64,000 nucleotides of DNA from positions 142,971 to 206,970 of the forward strand of contig PLLO01000019.1 of the NCBI GenBank assembly GCA_003142255.1, given 5' to 3'. The notes under the pieces were generated by a model, which worked only from the letters and a program-made list of their open reading frames with translations, did no database searches and had not been told where the DNA came from. Positions 28,481 through 37,499 of the stretch are shown one piece after another. The position numbers and the translations under genes were made by a program. The first letter of the stretch is position 1. Each line of letters begins with the position of its first letter. This DNA is from Bacteroidales bacterium. Lineage in GTDB: Bacteria; Bacteroidota; Bacteroidia; Bacteroidales; VadinHA17.

Positions 28481-30691
28481 TCAGGGATTTGAGATCATTT
28501 TATTATATAGTTCAATATCCAGTAATTTCAGTCCATAAATTCCATTAAGGTTACTTGTTGAAACCCAAGGCAACCAACCCCGATGCCCACCTCTTGCTCT
28601 GCGTACTGAAAAACTCAAACTCTCCTGTGCCCATCCAGGTCCACGCAGGTCATATAACCTCCCAGGAAGAGCCATCATTCCTTTTGTGTTATGCAATAGA
28701 ATTTTTGCCACATCATAAAAATGTGTATCAGAGGTGATCTTAAACAATTGAGCAAATTCATCAGTATCAAATGCCATATAGCAATCGGCGCCTGAATGCC
28801 CTGTTGCAATCAATTGTACTCCGGTAGTGGGGACTCCATGTTTCCAGTTCAGATTTTTATCAGGCATATCTAATGGCATGGGAATATCCCATATATAAAT
28901 CCATGTTTCAGAAAAATTAGCAGCCATTATTGCACAATCGAGCCATTTTTTATCCTTTGTTGAATTGTAAAGTGCAAGATATGCTTCAAGAGATAAGGTA
29001 CCTGCCTCTTTATCTATAACATTTGGATTATCGATTGTACCGCCTACAAAAATTCCTTCTGATTGTCCGTTATTCCAGCAAAAATCGCCTGCTTTAATTG
29101 CTGCTTCTAGGTAAATGTTATCACCAGTTATTTTGGACATAAGGGTCAGAAAAGGGATTGGATTATAGCTTGACTGAGGCGCAGCAACTGCAATTTCCCC
29201 AGTTACTGGCTTCCATGCACGTGGAAAGCCTCCGGAGCTGTACTGTGTTTTTATCAGCCAGTCTGCAAAACTGGTAAGCCATGCTTTCCAATCTTTATGA
29301 TCTTTACCCTTTTCAAGCTCAAAAAGATAAGTTTTTGCCAGAGCTTTCATATCATCACCAAAAGATCTCAGGTAAACACAACTATCCCTGGGAAGTGCCA
29401 GGGCAGGTTCTCCTGTATCAATATTGAATCCTTCTCCTACAGGAGGATCCATCTTTAGTTTCACAAATGTATTAATGATACCTAATCCCTGTTCATAATG
29501 AAGTTTGTCGTTAGCAGTATTCCCATCGTATGATCCATAAATTAGAAACTCAGCAGTTTCAAGAGCCTTCCCGGTAAATCCGAGCACGCACTTCCTATCA
29601 GAGTTCATAGGATCTCCTGCGACAGAAGAAACGAAGTTCGTAATACCATACCGGTTTCCCTTATGTTCAACATTGTCACCCAGCATATCCACAAGACTCC
29701 GCCGTGCTTGTTCAATATTCTGGAAATTAACTTTCGGATTCAGTTTTCTCCATGCCCAGCGCCATGCATTGGAATAGTATTCCGGAAAATTCTTATCCTC
29801 CGAGAGCCTGAGTGTTAATTCATACTTTTGAGTCAATCCTGGTTCTGCAGGATGGTATCTGCCTTTCCATCTATGCGTATCACCGCCATAAGAGATCTCA
29901 CCTTCTGAGCATGGGTACTGGTATCCAAAAACAACACGGTCTGCATTAATTTCAGAACCCATAGCCCCAAATAAAATTCTTTCATCAATAACTACGTTAA
30001 AGGTAGAATCAAGCTTAATGGTATTACCATTTGGTTTCTCATCAAGAAGAGTCAGGGAGGAACCATCATGAAAATAAAATCCATATAGTGGAGCTGGCAT
30101 TCTGTCTTCCCTTATCCATGACTGTCCCTTGCCCTCTTTATAAACCAATTCACCACCAATGCTTTTTGGGGGAATATTATTTGTTCCACCGTATATCATT
30201 CCCGGCACAAATATATCAACACTATCGCGGGGGAACGGATTATCAAAACTAAACTTTACTGCTGATAGAAAACCTGTACCTTCCTCTCCTTTCACAACTA
30301 TCAAATCACGATTTACCCTGACATCATTATCCTGTATCGACCATACATCAGATAACTCAAACAGATACTTATCACCTATTTTAATTTTGGCAATAGCCTT
30401 AAAACCATTATTCTCCGAAGTTATCTCGTCATACCCGAAATCATAAACCGTAGTTTTCGAGGCAGTATCAATAATTTCCAGTGAAACAGGATTAAGATTC
30501 CTGAATGAAGCCGCTCCCTTGCTTGATACAGCAAGTCCCCATGTATTATTATTTTTTATGGCTTTTATGACAGAGCCATCAGTCAGAGTGCCAAGTTCTC
30601 TTTCTCTATTATTGCAGGAAGCAAGAATCAGTAATAAAAAGACAATTGCTATTTTTAATCCCTTAATGTCTAATTGCTTACGATTTTTCAT
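28481..30691 (-). CDS. Unassigned 736-residue lipoprotein, probable glycan-active enzyme
   Basis: I cannot place this protein in a named family. It has a lipobox (LILASC, C26). A beta-rich N-terminal half (about 30-310) carries aromatic, strand-like segments. A C-terminal half of about 400 residues looks mostly helical, with repeated W/Y-rich helix pairs such as FADWLIKTQYSSGGFPRAW, KAGDFCWNNGQSEGIF and LSLEAYLALYNSTKDKKW. That is the look of an (alpha/alpha)n toroid fused to a beta-sandwich, as in several glycoside hydrolase and polysaccharide lyase families. Its position between two GH51 genes implies action on the same polymer. Catalytic residues cannot be named. Confidence 0.6.
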   Translation of the reverse strand: MKNRKQLDIKGLKIAIVFLLLILASCNNRERELGTLTDGSVIKAIKNNNTWGLAVSSKGAASFRNLNPVSLEIIDTASKTTVYDFGYDEITSENNGFKAIAKIKIGDKYLFELSDVWSIQDNDVRVNRDLIVVKGEEGTGFLSAVKFSFDNPFPRDSVDIFVPGMIYGGTNNIPPKSIGGELVYKEGKGQSWIREDRMPAPLYGFYFHDGSSLTLLDEKPNGNTIKLDSTFNVVIDERILFGAMGSEINADRVVFGYQYPCSEGEISYGGDTHRWKGRYHPAEPGLTQKYELTLRLSEDKNFPEYYSNAWRWAWRKLNPKVNFQNIEQARRSLVDMLGDNVEHKGNRYGITNFVSSVAGDPMNSDRKCVLGFTGKALETAEFLIYGSYDGNTANDKLHYEQGLGIINTFVKLKMDPPVGEGFNIDTGEPALALPRDSCVYLRSFGDDMKALAKTYLFELEKGKDHKDWKAWLTSFADWLIKTQYSSGGFPRAWKPVTGEIAVAAPQSSYNPIPFLTLMSKITGDNIYLEAAIKAGDFCWNNGQSEGIFVGGTIDNPNVIDKEAGTLSLEAYLALYNSTKDKKWLDCAIMAANFSETWIYIWDIPMPLDMPDKNLNWKHGVPTTGVQLIATGHSGADCYMAFDTDEFAQLFKITSDTHFYDVAKILLHNTKGMMALPGRLYDLRGPGWAQESLSFSVRRARGGHRGWLPWVSTSNLNGIYGLKLLDIELYNKMISNP

Positions 30692-30715
30692 GATAGTAGG
30701 TTGAATGAAATTCTT

Positions 30716-32206
30716 TTATTTAATCTGGAGCATTAGCTGTGTAAAAGAATGTGCAGGGAACTCGTAATGGATTGTATTCCCTTTTACCTTTAACTCTTTA
30801 GTATTTGTACTGACATTTTGTTCTTTATTTGTATTTTTCGCAGTTATTGATTTCCCGTTAACCTCATTAACAACGGCATCTCCCATAAACTCGCCTGTCT
30901 GCAGAATAATATCTGTTGGAATTATTTTTGTTTCATGTCTGTTTACAATATTTACTATCAGCATTTTTTCAGCTTCATTAAATACTGCAGTAACATCAAG
31001 ATAAGGTACATCATTGAACAATTTAGTGTTATATTTTTCGCAATTGGTATAAACACTAAGAGCATTGCCAACACAATTATTGGAAAAAAGGTAGAATGAA
31101 TGATATAAAGCATTTTTAAAATCACCATCAGGCGAGTACCCGATAAGAGTTGTCAAAAGAGTAAAATTAGCCATCTTAACGATATCAGCATTCCGGATAA
31201 AAGCATTCAGGTGTTGAGCAACCATTAATGATGCAGAAAGGTCATCTCCGCCACCTGACCATTCATCGAATGAAATATAAACAGGTCTTTTTGATCCGGA
31301 TTTAACTAAAGTTTTCTCAATTTGGCCTTTTACAATTCCAATTTTTTGATCAAGATCGCGACCCATTGCCATAAATTCGGCGAAGTTATCGCCTCTTTCA
31401 ACATATCTGTGAACAGAAATGTAATCAATATGGCCAATAAGATGCTGCAATACATATTCGTTCCAGTCAATCCAACGATTATCCGCATTGTAATCTGAAG
31501 CTCCCGAAGCAATAAGTTTAATGTTCTTATCGGTCCACTCCATCAATTTAGCTGCTTCGAGAGCAAACTTACTATAGTCCTCAACATTTTTATATCCCAT
31601 CTGCCAAGATCCGTCTATCTCATTCCCCAAGGCCCAGTATTTAACATTGTAAGGTTTTTCATTACCATATTTTCTTCGAAGATCGGAATAGTATGTCCCC
31701 TTCTCAACGTTACAATATTCTACCCAATGCCTTGCATCATCAACATTCCCCGTACCTGCATTAATGCATACAAAATTTTCAGCTCCGATAAGGTTACAGA
31801 ATCTGGCATATTCATCAGTCCCCATCTGATTTTTATCAACAGCATTCCATGCAAGTTCCATCCGGACCGGACGTTGATCCTTGGGACCAATTCCATCTTT
31901 CCAGTTATATCCCGAAACATAATTCCCACCGGGCCATCTGATAACTGGAACTTTCAATTCTCTGGTCATTTGAATCAGATCTTTCCTGAATCCGTTTTCA
32001 TCTGTAAGCGGAGAAGATGGATCGTATAAACGACCATATACAATGTCATAAAGCGGCTCAATAAATGAACTGTAAATGTTTGGATTGATTTCTCCTATTT
32101 TCCGGTCAGTATCAATTTTGATGACTGCTGGTTCCTGGGCAACAAGACTTCCGGAGATCAATCCGGATAGAATCATGCAACAGAATAACATTCCTGGTTT
32201 TTTCAT
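30716..32206 (-). CDS. GH51 alpha-L-arabinofuranosidase, short form
   Basis: I start it at the ATG at 32206 (MKKPGMLF), giving 496 residues with a signal peptide ending at SLVAQ; a start at 32227 would add seven residues. The (beta/alpha)8 domain carries acid/base E196 (YWALGNEIDG) and nucleophile E315 (ISFDEWSGG). RWPGGNYVSGYNWKDG is the family landmark. A C-terminal beta-sandwich ends in the HSFTQLML motif typical of GH51. It is an exo-enzyme removing alpha-L-arabinofuranose. A broken paralogue lies at 18914-19513. It follows the GH2 gene by 24 bp, so the two are co-transcribed. Confidence 0.94.
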   Translation of the reverse strand: MKKPGMLFCCMILSGLISGSLVAQEPAVIKIDTDRKIGEINPNIYSSFIEPLYDIVYGRLYDPSSPLTDENGFRKDLIQMTRELKVPVIRWPGGNYVSGYNWKDGIGPKDQRPVRMELAWNAVDKNQMGTDEYARFCNLIGAENFVCINAGTGNVDDARHWVEYCNVEKGTYYSDLRRKYGNEKPYNVKYWALGNEIDGSWQMGYKNVEDYSKFALEAAKLMEWTDKNIKLIASGASDYNADNRWIDWNEYVLQHLIGHIDYISVHRYVERGDNFAEFMAMGRDLDQKIGIVKGQIEKTLVKSGSKRPVYISFDEWSGGGDDLSASLMVAQHLNAFIRNADIVKMANFTLLTTLIGYSPDGDFKNALYHSFYLFSNNCVGNALSVYTNCEKYNTKLFNDVPYLDVTAVFNEAEKMLIVNIVNRHETKIIPTDIILQTGEFMGDAVVNEVNGKSITAKNTNKEQNVSTNTKELKVKGNTIHYEFPAHSFTQLMLQIK

Positions 32207-32230
32207 ATTTGCAAATTTTAAAGTCAATTA

Positions 32231-34078
32231 TTAGTTATTCAATGAATCAAGTGAATGAACCAATTCCTGGTTAATTTTAAAGGTTTTGTCCTTAATCATT
32301 TTTACTACTTTCCTGTCATAAGTAAAAAATCCATTATCCTCTTTCCAGACACCCTCAATATCAGTTGTCTGACAATAAACAGCGCCGGACAAGCCTTTGG
32401 TTGCAAGTGGTTTTAGTTTATTGCAAATATTAATATATGCATTTGTCAGATCATCAGGGGTTTTATTTTTGAGCTTAAGTTCATCATACCATGAATGACC
32501 TGCTATCTGTAAAGAGATAGCGCCAAACTCACCATTAACCATAGCTCTGTCTGTTACTCGCTCTGGCATGGCAGGGCCAGGATACTGATGATGATCAACA
32601 ATATCACCCACCGGAAAATTATTTCCCCCACTGGCACCATCTATAAGTCTTGATCTATCATAATCTTTTGTCCAATTTACTATATCCACCGTCTTAAATT
32701 GTCCCCATCCCTCATTGAAAGGGATCCAGACAACAATTGACGGATGTGAATACAAAAAGTCAATTATCTCTTTCCATTCTTTACGATAGTTATATTCAGA
32801 CTCCTGGCTTCTAATGATTTCTTTTCCGTCAATACCGCTTGGCCCTTTCCATTCTGCCTTATTATCACTACTTGGCATATCCTGCCACACCAGCATGCCA
32901 AGTTTATCGCAATAATAATACCATCGTTCAGGTTCTGTTTTAATATGCTTACGAATCATATTGAATCCTAGCATTTTAGTATTAGTCACATCCCATTCCA
33001 GTGCAGCATAAGAAGGAGCCGTATATAATCCGTCTGGCCAATATCCCTGATCCAGTGGCCCATAGTTGAAAATAAATTTATTATTCAAAGCAATCCTTAG
33101 CAATCCTTCAGAATCTCTTTTCAGAGAGATTTTTCTCATGCCAAAATAGCTTTTGACTTTGTCTATAATATTTTCATTATTAATAATTCGGACCTCCATA
33201 TTATATAAGAAGGGATCATCAGGACACCATAATCTGGGATTATCTAATTGAATACGAAGGTTGGTATTTGTGACTCCCTTTTGAGTCAATATTTCATCCT
33301 CTCCATTAAAAACTGCAATCTCCACATTTTCATTTAATTCCTCTTTATTTGTTTGAACGTGTACTGTAACAGATTTATCGTCAATATCAGGTGTAGTCCT
33401 GATGGCAGTAATATAGTTATCTGCGACTGGTTCAAGCCAGACAGTTTGCCATATTCCTGTAACAGGCCGGTACCAAACCTCAAAGTACTCGGACCTCTGC
33501 TTCCCGGTTGGTTGTGTTCCCTTTTCGGTCGGATCCCAAACCCTTACAACAATTTCCTGGTCCCTTCCTTTTTTAATTAATTCAGTTATATCGAAAGAAA
33601 ATGGCGTGTACCCTCCTGTATGCTCACCGGCAAGTTTTCTATTGATCCAGATAGTAGCTTTCCAGTCCACTGCACCAAAGTTGATCTTTATCCTTTTCCC
33701 CTTCCAGTTTTTGGGAATAGAAAATTTCCTTGTATACCAAAGTTCGTTAGCTTCACCAACATTCTTTTTCACTCCGGATAATGCAGACTCAACGGGAAAA
33801 GGAATTAAAATCTCTCCCATATAATTATCCGGGAAACCTGACCCTGAAGGTAAAATACTATACTTCCATAATCCATTTAAATTTAGCCAGTTGTCTCTTT
33901 CGAGCAAGGGTCTGGGATATTCGGGGAACAAGGCCGAGGGATTAATATTCTCTCCCCAGGTGGTCATAAGTTTTTCATTCAGTGGTTTCCATTTTTCAAA
34001 TGGCTGACAGGACAAAATGAAAATAGTGATCAAAATGTAAAGGGTCAATTTTTGTAAATAATTAGCTCGTTTTTTCAT
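32231..34078 (-). CDS. GH2 family glycosidase, lipoprotein
   Basis: A 615-residue protein with lipobox FILSC (C24). Domains in order are a GH2 sugar-binding jelly roll (about 55-215, WLNLNGLWKYS and LWYTRKFSIP), an immunoglobulin-like domain (about 225-315) and a TIM barrel (about 320-600). Acid/base E456 (WIPFNEGWGQ) and nucleophile E517 (MVNGEFGA) are present. GH2 covers beta-galactosidase, beta-glucuronidase, beta-mannosidase and some arabinosidase-type activities, and this compact form without C-terminal domains cannot be assigned further. In this locus, removal of galactose or arabinose caps on side chains is plausible. Confidence 0.88.
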   Translation of the reverse strand: MKKRANYLQKLTLYILITIFILSCQPFEKWKPLNEKLMTTWGENINPSALFPEYPRPLLERDNWLNLNGLWKYSILPSGSGFPDNYMGEILIPFPVESALSGVKKNVGEANELWYTRKFSIPKNWKGKRIKINFGAVDWKATIWINRKLAGEHTGGYTPFSFDITELIKKGRDQEIVVRVWDPTEKGTQPTGKQRSEYFEVWYRPVTGIWQTVWLEPVADNYITAIRTTPDIDDKSVTVHVQTNKEELNENVEIAVFNGEDEILTQKGVTNTNLRIQLDNPRLWCPDDPFLYNMEVRIINNENIIDKVKSYFGMRKISLKRDSEGLLRIALNNKFIFNYGPLDQGYWPDGLYTAPSYAALEWDVTNTKMLGFNMIRKHIKTEPERWYYYCDKLGMLVWQDMPSSDNKAEWKGPSGIDGKEIIRSQESEYNYRKEWKEIIDFLYSHPSIVVWIPFNEGWGQFKTVDIVNWTKDYDRSRLIDGASGGNNFPVGDIVDHHQYPGPAMPERVTDRAMVNGEFGAISLQIAGHSWYDELKLKNKTPDDLTNAYINICNKLKPLATKGLSGAVYCQTTDIEGVWKEDNGFFTYDRKVVKMIKDKTFKINQELVHSLDSLNN

Positions 34079-34240
34079 ACAGATCTATTTTTATTAATAA
34101 CCACTGTCAAATCCGGAATTATCTTCAATCTGTTTAAAAACCTTGGCAGATATAAAATTGTAAGTAATATAATCAGTGCATCCGGGGCAATCATCTAACA
34201 ATAATAATGACCATACAATTAATCAAAAGATTATATCCAA

Positions 34241-35341
34241 CTAATTTATTCCAGTAAGTTCCTTAATCAGATCAATTTCCTCCTGTTTATATACCGAGCC
34301 ATCTTTCCGGAAGATATCATGAAACCACAATGCAGGTTCCGAACCATCAGGCATAGGTGTATCCCATGCATAAATCGTATTTGTCTTACCTGAGACAAGC
34401 CCCCAGTTTATTGCTCCAATATTCTGGTCTTTCAGAATAGGCATAATGGTTGAAAAGAGGCTGTTATTTCTACGTGCCATATACTCGGTGCATATAAGAG
34501 GTCTATGATAGAGCTTGAGCGAATCTATCATGATCTGGTGGTTAGCCGCATCAGAATAATTATGGTAGGTTATTACATCAGAATTTGCAACCTGAAATGC
34601 GTTGAGATCTTTTAAGCTGTTATTCCAGACACCACACGAAAGAGGTTGGGATGGATTAACTTCCCTTCCCCACTCAAATACCTGCTTAAGAAGAGGGAGC
34701 GATTTGTTACCATAATCAGAGTTCCCGGGTTCATTGTATAAATCCCATAAAGCAATCCTGTTGTCATTACTAAATGTCGTAAGAATATCCTTTACATATT
34801 CTTCAAGGACAGTAATAATTTCAGGATTTGAGAATAACAGATCGCCAGGGTCTCTGACCCATCCGGAATTATGAATTCCTGGTTTGGGATCTGGTTGTTT
34901 CCCGGCTTTATATGTAGGATTCCAACAGTCATCAAAAAACACAAATATTGTTTTTATGCCATGTTTATTTGCGATCGTCAGATAATCATTAATTCTTTTC
35001 TTAAAACCATCCTTGTCAATCTCCCATGCCAGGTGATGAAGGTAAACCCTCATGCAATTGAAGCCTATACTCTCAGCCCATCCTAGTTCGCGATCAATTG
35101 TTACAGGGTCAAAAGATTCAGCCTGCCATGTTTCCAACTGGTTTATAGCAGTACTGGGATTAAAGTTTGAACCGCGCAGCCAGGGTTGGCTTTTACTCCA
35201 TTCCTGTGCCTTTTCAACACTCCAGATATCTGCAACAGTTTTTTTCTCCTTATCGCCAGCGTTCCGTTTTGACCTGCATGATAAAGAAAAAACAAAAATA
35301 AAAACCAAAAGGGAAACAGTAATAATATGCTTCAGTTTCAT
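34241..35341 (-). CDS. GH5-like (clan GH-A) glycosidase, lipoprotein
   Basis: A 366-residue lipoprotein (lipobox SLSC, C22) with a TIM-barrel cellulase-like domain. Acid/base E204 sits in WDLYNEPGN and nucleophile E286 in LICTEYMAR, the classical clan GH-A pair. The N-terminal LRGSNFNPSTAINQLETWQA and MRVYLHHLAWE motifs occur in uncharacterised Bacteroidota proteins that automatic pipelines label cellulase or xylanase. Context argues against cellulose as substrate. An endo- or exo-activity on the backbone or a decorated side chain is possible. Family-level call is good, specificity unknown. Confidence 0.78.
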   Translation of the reverse strand: MKLKHIITVSLLVFIFVFSLSCRSKRNAGDKEKKTVADIWSVEKAQEWSKSQPWLRGSNFNPSTAINQLETWQAESFDPVTIDRELGWAESIGFNCMRVYLHHLAWEIDKDGFKKRINDYLTIANKHGIKTIFVFFDDCWNPTYKAGKQPDPKPGIHNSGWVRDPGDLLFSNPEIITVLEEYVKDILTTFSNDNRIALWDLYNEPGNSDYGNKSLPLLKQVFEWGREVNPSQPLSCGVWNNSLKDLNAFQVANSDVITYHNYSDAANHQIMIDSLKLYHRPLICTEYMARRNNSLFSTIMPILKDQNIGAINWGLVSGKTNTIYAWDTPMPDGSEPALWFHDIFRKDGSVYKQEEIDLIKELTGIN

Positions 35342-35419
35342 AATACAGATTTTTAATTAATAATTGATATTCGTCTGAATTTTTATTTTTAAAATATTTT
35401 AGTTGCGTTTGCACCTGAC

Positions 35420-37177
35420 CTACCTTATAATAGTCAAAGGACACCATGTTGACGGATTGTTTTCATCAGCACCAGAAATTGTTTCTTTATAACTGAAGTT
35501 ATGATTTTCTGATTTATTGTTTAACGACACATTTAAACCCCATACCTGTTTGGATGTAATTGATTTTAAGTCAGATATTGGCATTTGCATTTCTATAATA
35601 TAACCAGTATCAGTTTTTCTGACCACATATGTCAAACCAATAATATCTCGCTTCCCCCAAATTCCGTAGTTACCCTCTTCAAAGAGAACATCTGAATCAG
35701 CAGAAAAGGTTAAAGAATATACCATTGTTTGGATGATGTTTGGAGCCAGATTATTATTTGCGTCTATATAAATAGTTATGCCGTCTTTGTTCTTTATATC
35801 ATGGTCGTCAGTAACTACCTCACTGTCTGTAACAAGAGCAGCTATACACAGGTTATCATTATCTTCAGCAACTCCAAGGTTGACATTGGCATCTCCTTTC
35901 TGACCGATATAAATCGGTAATTGTTGTCCATATTCCGAGTTATCCAGTATACCATCAATGATAATATCACGCTGCATCAGTGTAAGGCTGGGAATTGTTC
36001 TGCTTTTAATTGAAAATATCTCTGATCTGTCAGATGTATTATAAGCGTTGGTCGAGGTCAAAGCCCATATACAGTCATTTACTGTTGCCAATGAATTCCA
36101 CAACCCCCTTGATGTTAGTGGTATATTAAATGGAACAGTAATTTTATGAAAAGTGTTTCCGTTATCATCACTTATGCTTACCCGCATACTGGAAAGGTCC
36201 CAAACAGATTGCCGGTTATCTGTAGCCTGATAAGACAGGATTATTTCATTAGTTGAAAGTTGCCTTAAATACGGAGCTCCGGCATATACCAAAGGATCAA
36301 TTAAATCTTTCAATGGCTGATACCTGTCTGAACTTGATCCTGATACAGGGGTGTTTGACCAGTTTATGACAACATCTGATTTAATTATTGAAGGTTTGAA
36401 TTCAGTTGAATAACCATTGTCTTCAATTGAAACAAGGATTGTTTGTTTATCATTAAGCAACAAAGGTACAGGCATTCCATCTCGTTTGCCCGCTCTGAAA
36501 ATTACTTTCACAGAGGGTGTCCATGTTTTGCCATTATCATAAGACCTCATCATTGATATCTCCTGTTCATCTGATTCACGATAAGGGTTTTCATTCGAAA
36601 AGAATAGCTGAATCTCACCTGATGGAAGTTGAATCTGACTTGGTTCCCAGCAACCATTTGAATAGAGATAATCTGCTGTATATACAATATTCTCATTGCT
36701 CCAGGTTAATCCCCCGTCCGATGATATCTTGACAGCAATTGCAAATTTCTTTAAGGGATCCTGGTTACTTGAAGAAGGTCTTAGATTATAAGAGGCCAAA
36801 AGTGTTTTGTTTTGTAGTTCTATTATTTCAGGAACAGATCTTGCCACTCCATTCTCCTTTGCTGATACAATAACGGGAGTTCCCCATGATTGACCTGAAT
36901 CTGAGCTTGAAATAACTTCTATATCTCCATCAATCTCGTAGATACAGATTAATTGTTTATTTGACATTTGGATCAACCTTCCATAATATGCATTTATCCT
37001 TCCGGTTCCGGGTGCTAATTTCTTTATAGATGAATAATCCCATGCCAATCGTATACCTGATATTCTTTCCTTAAACTCCACCTCGGTTTGAAAAGTTTCT
37101 TTCGTGCATCCTAAAAGAAGGAGATAGAAAATAATACATGAAATTAACTTAGTTAAATCTCTTAATTTAGAGTTCAT
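35420..37177 (-). CDS. Sialidase-fold lipoprotein with C-terminal CBM9-like domain (GH93 candidate)
   Basis: The start at 37177 gives 585 residues with a lipoprotein signal (IFYLLLLGC); the longer frame from 37234 would put 19 hydrophilic residues before it. Four Asp-box motifs mark a six-bladed sialidase-type propeller: SDSGQSW, SSDGGLTW, SYDNGKTW and SDDNGNTF. After about residue 410 a CBM9-like beta-sandwich follows (IIDGILDNSEYGQ, then NKDGITIYID). Exo-1,5-alpha-L-arabinanases of GH93 have this propeller fold, and in an arabinan locus that is my leading hypothesis over true sialidase. No other sialic-acid gene is present. Confidence 0.72.
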   Translation of the reverse strand: MNSKLRDLTKLISCIIFYLLLLGCTKETFQTEVEFKERISGIRLAWDYSSIKKLAPGTGRINAYYGRLIQMSNKQLICIYEIDGDIEVISSSDSGQSWGTPVIVSAKENGVARSVPEIIELQNKTLLASYNLRPSSSNQDPLKKFAIAVKISSDGGLTWSNENIVYTADYLYSNGCWEPSQIQLPSGEIQLFFSNENPYRESDEQEISMMRSYDNGKTWTPSVKVIFRAGKRDGMPVPLLLNDKQTILVSIEDNGYSTEFKPSIIKSDVVINWSNTPVSGSSSDRYQPLKDLIDPLVYAGAPYLRQLSTNEIILSYQATDNRQSVWDLSSMRVSISDDNGNTFHKITVPFNIPLTSRGLWNSLATVNDCIWALTSTNAYNTSDRSEIFSIKSRTIPSLTLMQRDIIIDGILDNSEYGQQLPIYIGQKGDANVNLGVAEDNDNLCIAALVTDSEVVTDDHDIKNKDGITIYIDANNNLAPNIIQTMVYSLTFSADSDVLFEEGNYGIWGKRDIIGLTYVVRKTDTGYIIEMQMPISDLKSITSKQVWGLNVSLNNKSENHNFSYKETISGADENNPSTWCPLTIIR

Positions 37178-37452
37178 TTCTGTATAGAATTCACCGGAGG
37201 GTTTCTTAATTTCAACACCTTCACCCACAGCCAAGCTAAAATCAGGAAAACAATATGCTTTCAGTTTTAAAATGATTTTTGAATTATTTCACATTCCCAA
37301 CTTTCGGAAGACCGTTTTTAAATGATAAATAATCCAAACACATTTTCAACTCGGGTAAGGGTGGGGTATCCCAAACTCTTCCCTTTCGTCCATTAAAGTC
37401 TTAAAAAATTACTAGAAATAAGAACGAGTAAAAAGGGAAAAACACCAGATAT

Positions 37453-37482
37453 AAAAACCGGGAGTACCTCTTTGGTACTCCC
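37453..37482 (-). terminator. Terminator after susD
   Basis: On the minus strand GGGAGTACC and GGTACTCCC form a perfect 9-bp stem with a 5-nt loop, followed by GGTTTTTA. It starts 18 bp after the susD stop and separates susCD from the glycosidase genes, probably lowering expression of the latter relative to susCD. Confidence 0.85.
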
Positions 37483-37499
37483 GATAGTTCAAATTGTTA

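Noticed and set aside
35420-37177. Classifying the Asp-box protein as a genuine sialidase in a host-glycan locus
   Set aside because: No sialic-acid lyase, epimerase, kinase, fucosidase or hexosaminidase genes accompany it; the neighbours are arabinose-directed.
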